Below are positions 58,019 to 64,000 of a stretch of 64,000 nucleotides of DNA, one piece after another. Within the stretch, counting starts at the first letter, position 1. Every line of letters begins with the position of its first letter. This DNA is from Mya arenaria (lineage: Eukaryota; Mollusca; Bivalvia; Myida; Myidae). The notes below the pieces were generated by a model that saw only the letters and a list, made by a program, of their open reading frames with translations, was not told the DNA's origin and made no database searches. A program made the translations under genes and the position numbers. The DNA lies in the NCBI RefSeq assembly GCF_026914265.1, contig NC_069135.1, positions 32,842,756 through 32,906,755 on the forward strand. Direction: 5' to 3'.

Positions 58019-60301
58019 CTATTTCAAGAACATCACATATATTGCCATCAGTGTCAGTGATAAAGCCACTGGTATGTGAAGTCTAGTTCCAATCACAGAT
58101 GCTAAAATAAATATAATTACAATTATTATCATCATATTATATAACAACCAACAAATAACAGAAATATCACAAACATTTTTAAGTATCTACTGGTATATTT
58201 TTTTAATTTCTCTTAACTTATCAAAGGTGCACATTTAGAAACAGAAAAAAGGACAATTCTCATATTTAAATTTTTCCATTTTGTTTTACAAGTGTTTTGA
58301 TAATTTTCTTTCAATTTGACACTGGGTAGACATGTATGGACTACATGTATGCCATCAAGCAAATTGATTCGTACCTTTGTAAAACACGCCAAGAAATCCC
58401 TTCTTTTCTGAAAGGAACCATTGTTTCAGCCTTGGGACCCGCCTCATGTAGGCACATGTACATATCACCAGCATGCTGAATACCAGCACACCGTCAAACG
58501 AGTATGCTGCAATAAAGGGAGGTATACGTTTCATTTTTTTCATTATCTAAAGTATTCCATGCATGGAACAATTTATAAATTTCAACTTTATTTTGAGCAC
58601 TTTATCAAATGTAGGTAAAAACCATTGAATAATTAACAAAATTCATCGAGTGAATACCGAATTTTATTAATTTCATATGCAAGTGTAAAATAAATTTAAA
58701 ATTTTAAAGTATCTTAATTGTAGATATATGTCATAATACATTGTAACTTTCTAAGAATGTTTTTAATTAATGACATACTAGTAAACATTTAAATAAATAG
58801 TGATTATTCATTCTATTGGGATGACTTCTTTGTACTATTTCGAGGGACACTACTCATATGATATTTATGTACACATTTGTTTTACTATATTTTCTTCATG
58901 TTGATTTAGTCCAAATAATTGTATGTGGACAGATTTTTTTACGATTTTTAAATTGCAAATCCTTCACATAAAAATTGTTTTGTCCCCATTTTGGGCTATT
59001 TATTCCAATTTGGAATCCGGGTTAAAACACATTATGTCTATAAAAGATCATCAAAACCATTAATCACCCTTATATATTATCTCATAAAAGTTCCTTGCAC
59101 AAAAAAGTCAATATTAAACAAATAATTGTTTTTGTTTCATTCATGAGGGGCACTAGTCCAAATAATTGTATGTTGACAGATTTTTTTTAGATTTTTGATA
59201 TGGTAAATCCTTCACGTACAAATTGTTTAGTATCAAAAGTGGGTAGTTGTTCTGATCAGGATTCCGGGTTAAAGCATACAGCGTCTATAAAATATCATAA
59301 AAACAAGAAAGATTACCAGATAATGTTATTTTATATTAGTTCCTTACACAAAAATTAAATATCCAACTTATAATTATGAGTTTGACGGCTTTCCTTCATT
59401 TCATTCTGTCAAAACATAACAATATATACATGAAGGGCACCTGCAAGGCTTCAGCGCACAGTTTTAAACTGCTCAGAACATTTCGGCCATGGCCGAATTG
59501 TTACGATTGTATAACGAGGTCTATCTCGAAGCTTTGTCGGAGGAGGCCGAGTTATTACGATTGTATCGAGTTGTTCCCCTTCGCATAATTGTTGTCTGTG
59601 TCAGTCAACTTTCGTTTTAGTGGAAAGGTAAACAACTTGTTTTAATGCATTAAATGCTTGTTTAGTGCAAAATAACATTACACTTACATTGTAAAGTATG
59701 AATATAACTCTTTATGATCAATTTCAACCATAAAATACTTCACTCAAAACAATTTCAATATTTTTGGCAATGTCTGTTATTAACACCCCCGTTTTTTGCA
59801 CATTCCCGTTTAGACGTTAGGGATTGGAAGAATCCTGTATAACACAACACGTCTATTATTTTAGACTAGAGGGGCACCTGCAGTTCTCTACAAATGTTTC
59901 AATGTTTTTTACAAAAATGTTACGGATTACAAAAATCTGGTTTCAAATGTTTATTTTGTTAGACTACATGTTGATTAGGACACTTTATAGATTAGTTATA
60001 TTACTTGATTAATTATATCATTCATATTTCTGTCGATCAGAATGTCTTAATTTGATCAAGAATTGGTTGAATCTAACCATGACATGAAGTATATGTTGAG
60101 GTTAATCATAGACATAGTCATTCTCAAATGCCGTCCAGGCTTCTTTTTTTAACGATACAGTATTTAGACTGGACTAAACATCATTAATAAAAGTCTGTGA
60201 CTACACATAGACAGTGCATAATAAGTAACGAGGAATTGGGGTGTTCAAGATTAACTTAATTACTGGAAAATCATCATAACATTGTACAAACCATTAGTCA
60301 T
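58019..60301 (-). CDS. TMEM167B: TMEM167B (kish-B) small secretory-pathway membrane protein
   Basis: Three exons encode 74 residues, exactly the length of human TMEM167B. The exons are 60292-60301 (ATG ACT AAT G, giving MTN), 58375-58506 and 58019-58101. The second exon reads [20 protein letters not shown] then [16 protein letters not shown] and GVFYK. The third reads [17 protein letters not shown], then TAG. Residues 6-24 and about 56-73 are membrane segments. Known role: the Kish/TMEM167 family acts in early secretory (Golgi) traffic. The 10-bp first coding exon was placed because human TMEM167B also starts MTN with the same split codon; its donor is GTTTGT. It is the least certain part. 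The gene is divergent from ATG7, with about 3.2 kb between start codons. Confidence 0.9.
58909..59400. repeat. Direct duplication, period about 247 bp
   Basis: Two diverged copies begin GTCCAAATAATTGTATGTNGACAG at 58909 and 59156. Both continue through TCCTTCACNTANAAATTGTTT and ATTCCGGGTTAAA (or TCCGGGTTAAA). They lie in the first intron of TMEM167B. Confidence 0.75.
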
Positions 60302-61211
60302 ATTGAACGTTTAATGCATCTGAAAATCCGATACGTATGAATATGTTCAATCAAGTTGTTGATGTTGTCACCGGAAATTCACTTTAGTCGTGTTGATTAA
60401 ACAATGTTAAATCATAAATAAATCCCTCAATAATCCTCTTCATATAATAATTTTAGGACCTTAAGAAATCAATCTATGTATATTAACGTTGTAAGGTAAA
60501 TATTGAATTTATATTATGGTTATTTGACGACGTATTGAAAAATAATTACTAATCGATTAAAGTTAAAACAAGTTCAGGGTCAACTTGATTCGTACTCAAG
60601 CAAATTCGTCTGCATTAGTGTCAATAAGCAAATAAGGTATTTTGAGTTTCAGTCTTGTTGTAAAGAAGTGTTTTACCTGGACAGAAAGTTTTTTAAAATG
60701 TAGTTTAATCGTTATTATAAACATTTTCTTACCAGGGCTGATGACATTTGTTGTTTGTGTGATAATTAGGATTAATTTTATTCATATGATTTCTTTTTAC
60801 CAATATCATAGTTATCATTATTCTGATGACCTGAGTTATTATCTGATTAGTACTGGATATCATTTGTATAAAGTGTTTCAGCATTAACATTGTGTGATTG
60901 TTTACCTTTTTTGATGGAAATATAATCAAAGTTTTTTTTCTAAAGATGTTTCGTACAACATGAGCTGATCCAGGAAATCATTAACTTAAGTCTTCTTATC
61001 TGCTTATAATTGTGAACCTTAAAAGGTGGGTATTACATGTTTAAGCATAAAGTGCATGTCATCAGGAGTGGTTGAAATTAGAACAAGCCCGCAAGCCCTG
61101 CACTGGGAAAATGCTTCTAGAGCATGCTCAGATTCTGGAATTTATATAGCAGCATTCTAAATTTTGATGCCAAGCACTAGTGTCAAATCTTGGGCTTGTT
61201 CAATCATAACA
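60302..61211. other. TMEM167B upstream / ATG7 far-upstream region
   Basis: AT-rich; no coding, tandem repeat or clear promoter motif is seen. Confidence 0.4.
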
Positions 61212-61220
61212 CTAATTTTG

Positions 61221-62359
61221 CGGTCCTACTAAACACTGCAAAGCCTAGCAAAGTCAAGCAAAGTCATGTTTTTTTTTAACAAAGTAAGTTAAGTAGGACT
61301 TATAATCGTTATTTAATCCCGAAAAGATGACTTTGTCGTATTAATGACTTATTGTGAACGAGAATAAGGCATATTTGCATGATATCTGCATGATACAATA
61401 TCTGAGTCAAGCAAAGTCGAGTAAATTGAAGCAAAGTCAGTTTTATTTTGTACGAAGTCAATGACTTAACACGCATAAGTAAAATTTAAATACAAAAAGA
61501 TGTCTTTGTTGAATAAATGACTTAATGAGAAATAAAATACCGTTTACTTTCACGATACAATTTCTAATCAAAGATACGTCTAGCAAAGTCAAGCAAAGCC
61601 TAGCAAAGTCAGAGATATTTTGAACCTAGTCAATGAATTAACACTCATAAGTAAGATTTAATGTTATAAAAGATGTCTTTGTTGGATAATTGTTCTTATG
61701 GAAACAAAAAATATGCATACATGCATGCTACAATATCTAACTCAAGCTACGTCGAGCACGGTCGAGCCGAAGCAAAGTCTAGCAAAGCCTAGCAAAGTCA
61801 GATATATTCTGGACAAAGTCCGATTTATTCTGAACAAAGTCAATATATTAACACTCAGAAGTAATATTCAAATACAAAATACAGAAGGATGTCTTTGTTG
61901 AATAATTGACCATATTGGAACAAAAATTTGGCATTATAAACTTGCATGCTACAATATCAAATTAAGCAAGGTCTAGCAAAGCCTAGCAAATTCAGATTTA
62001 TTCTGAACAAAGTCAATATATTAACACTCAGAAGTAATATTCAAATACAAAAGGATGTCTTTGTTGAATAATTGACCTTATTGGAACGAAAATTTGGCAT
62101 ACTTGCATGCTACAATATCAAATTCAAGGTACGTCGAGCAAGGTCTAGCTAAGCCTAGCAAATTCAGATTTATTCTGAACAAAGTCAATATATTAACACT
62201 CAGACATAATATTCAAATACAAAAGGATGTCTTTGTTGAATAATTGACCTTATTGGAACGAAAATTTGGCATACTTGCATGCTACAATATCAAATTCAAG
62301 TTACGTCGAGCAAGGTCTAGCAAAGCCTAGCAAAGTCATGGATATGTTTAGTAGGACCC
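61221..62359. mobile_element. Non-autonomous TIR element with 9-bp target duplication and ~170-bp tandem core
   Basis: GGTCCTACTAAAC and its exact reverse complement GTTTAGTAGGACC mark the ends. CTAATTTTG is repeated directly outside both (61212-61220 and 62360-62368). Between them are about six units near 170 bp, with anchors ATGTCTTTGTTGAATAATTG at about 61502, 61672, 61888, 62056 and 62227. Each includes AGCAAAGCCTAGCAAAGTCA and GCATGCTACAATATCAAATT. A 9-bp duplication fits Mutator-like elements. No transposase is present. Confidence 0.8.
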
Positions 62360-62368
62360 CTAATTTTG

Positions 62369-63536
62369 ATGATGCATCAGTTGAAACTTTAATTAAGGAT
62401 ATTTATGAACAGGAAGTAAAAGGTTAAGTCTGCCTTAAAGCGACTGTGATCCCCTCCATTTTTAATTCTAACGTGTATTCATCATCATCATTCGCCTCAC
62501 TGTTTAACAGTATTTCCATGATTGTGGACATTGTCTTTATGCTGTAAGAAAAACAGAAGATTCCATCCCATCCCAACTCACAGAGCACACAAATTTTAAA
62601 GTCTTATTTTGTGGAAATTCAAACAAATGTGTTTGATCCAGTCAGATTCACAATGAAATCTGATGAGAGCAGACTGGATAACTTCTTTTTGAAGAGTCCA
62701 GTTCAAATGATGTTTATTTTCTTTGTATTATGCCTGAGAAGGTTGACATATTAAATTGCGCTGTTCATGCATGCGTCTGTCAGTATTTTTTTACCTCTTT
62801 TCGGGCTGTAACTTTGTCATGCAGTGGGCGATTTAAAAATAACCTGGCACAGACGTAAGACATACAAAGGCAACATGCTATGTGCAAGACCCACATCCTT
62901 ACTAAGAAAGTCATGATCATTCTTAGAGGTTAATCATTAATTTATGGAATGCTGCATACATGTATATTTAGAATAGGTGATTGTTTTCGGGCTGTAATTT
63001 TGTCATGCACTGGGAGATTTAAAAATTACTTGTCATTATGAAATGCTTCATATTTGCACATACAGTTTAGATGGTCATGTCAGGGCTGTAACTTTGTCAT
63101 GCAAGGGATGTTCAGCGCAAGGTGAAATGTTGTGCGAAAACACAGGTCATTTTCTCTGGATTTATTTCGGGCAAGTCCCAGGTTCCTACCTCTTAATTCA
63201 TTGTCCCCCCACACTGGAAGTCAACAATCATTGGGTGTTGAATATATGCTTATAGTTTGTAAGCTCATCCTAATGAAGGCATACTTCATTGATCTGTCAT
63301 GCACTTAACAGCTTTTGTTTCTTTTAATATATTTAGGGGAATAGGCAGTTGCGCTCTTTTGTGAAGATTCTTGAAGCGTTAACTGCGTCATCTTTTATAA
63401 TAATAGTGATAATTAATTTCATAGGTTAAAGTGTGACCTAAAAAAGAAAGCGCTGGAGATTTAAAGTCTCTCCACATACCAAAAGAGACACAGTTTAAAT
63501 CTCTGCTTATTTGATTGTTTTCATTTTTTGTTGCAG
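62369..63536. repeat. ATG7 upstream region with decayed repeat
   Basis: 62780-63120 holds three decayed modules of CGGGCTGTAACTTTGTCATGC followed by GTGGGCGATTTAAAAATNAC-like text. An acceptor (TTGTTGCAG) at 63528-63536 implies that the ATG7 5' UTR is spliced, so its promoter lies further upstream and is not located. Confidence 0.5.
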
Positions 63537-63543
63537 AGTTATA

Positions 63544-63921
63544 ATGTCAGAGTCACCAAAAGCTCTTCAGTTTGCTCCATTCAGCAGTTTTCTGGATGGA
63601 GGTTTCTGGCACCAGTTATGTCACAACAAGCTCAATGTTTATGGACTGGATGACTCTCCCAAGCCCCTTCATGGAACATACTTCAATGGTAGTGTAGAGG
63701 TTTTCACCCTCCTTGGGGTTTTAAAAAGAAAAAAATGGCATGTATTTTACAGCCTTTACATTACTAAGTATTGGGGAAAAACAAAACCCATTTTCGTTCT
63801 GTATTTTTTATTTTATTTTTGCACTTGTCATTCATTCCCAAACTATAGACATGTTTTGCCATGTAGGTGATGCTGAGGGTATGCCATGTAGAATGAGTCT
63901 AGAGCACTCGTCTTTTGACAT
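63544..63921 (+). CDS. ATG7: ATG7, E1-like autophagy enzyme, first two coding exons (3' end outside window)
   Basis: Exons 63544-63688 and 63867-63921 join in phase (split Gly codon) and continue past a GTAAGT donor. The product starts [20 protein letters not shown], then [43 protein letters not shown]. This matches the start of animal ATG7 ([24 protein letters not shown]). Known role: an E1-like enzyme that activates ATG8/LC3 and ATG12 in autophagosome formation. These residues begin its N-terminal domain, which binds ATG3/ATG10. The catalytic adenylation domain is beyond the window. The exon begins at 63537 after a strong acceptor, giving seven bases of 5' UTR before the ATG. Confidence 0.94.
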
Positions 63922-64000
63922 GTAAGTTGTTTCATCATTAGGTGTATGTACAATATTTTTAAATGTATGGCTACATTTTGTTTGCATAGTTTATGTCTCA

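Noticed and set aside
1-64000. LTR retroelements or other virus-derived sequences
   Set aside because: No long terminal direct repeats or recognisable gag, pol, integrase or capsid stretches were seen in any frame.

Overview
The window is animal nuclear DNA, AT-rich and intron-rich, most likely from a bivalve mollusc (perhaps a heterodont clam or mussel). The evidence is phased GT-AG exons of conserved animal genes, a molluscan-type FMRFamide-receptor-like GPCR, and many stereotyped dispersed repeats of the kind common in bivalve genomes: blocks of AGGTCAAAGGTCA, 'aacaaagggcaataactct', and families ending in GTCCGTC or GACCGACC microsatellites. The species call is inference. No prokaryotic operons, CRISPR arrays or LTR elements were recognised.

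Layout. (1) 1-7180, + strand: the last five coding exons of LEMD3/MAN1, with several small DNA transposons in the introns, then a 3' UTR with AATAAA. (2) 7320-12345: dispersed repeats rich in nuclear-receptor-like direct repeats, a gap with a 16-codon tandem repeat, and a TTAA-type MITE. (3) 12404-15108: a giant imperfect palindrome about 2.7 kb long, foldback-like, with 22-bp minisatellites in its arms. It ends about 100 bp before a single-exon FMRFamide-receptor-like GPCR (15218-16162, +). (4) 16163-21713: repeats and nested MITEs. (5) 21714-38029, - strand: a complete 13-exon EDEM1. Its 7.7-kb eighth intron holds a 6.2-kb foldback-like element whose roughly 160-bp outer inverted repeats differ at one base in my reading, and whose arms carry 68-bp hairpin-forming units. 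Arrays of 66 and 90 bp that resemble EDEM1 exon 8 flank it, and a decayed copy of that exon lies next to them. (6) 38419-50212, + strand: a complete 13-exon vezatin gene, head-to-head with EDEM1 across 389 bp. (7) 51711-54904, -: a four-exon claudin-like tetraspan gene. (8) 58019-60301, -: TMEM167B (kish-B) in three exons, the first only 10 bp of coding sequence. (9) 63544 onward, +: the first two coding exons of ATG7, running off the window.

The genes are not a functional cluster. EDEM1 (ER-associated degradation) and TMEM167B (Golgi secretory route) act in the secretory pathway, ATG7 in autophagy, vezatin and the claudin-like protein at cell junctions, and MAN1 at the inner nuclear membrane. 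The unusual content is the repeats: two different foldback/palindromic elements with minisatellite arms, an apparent exon-derived minisatellite, and several elements whose ends and target-site duplications can be read directly.
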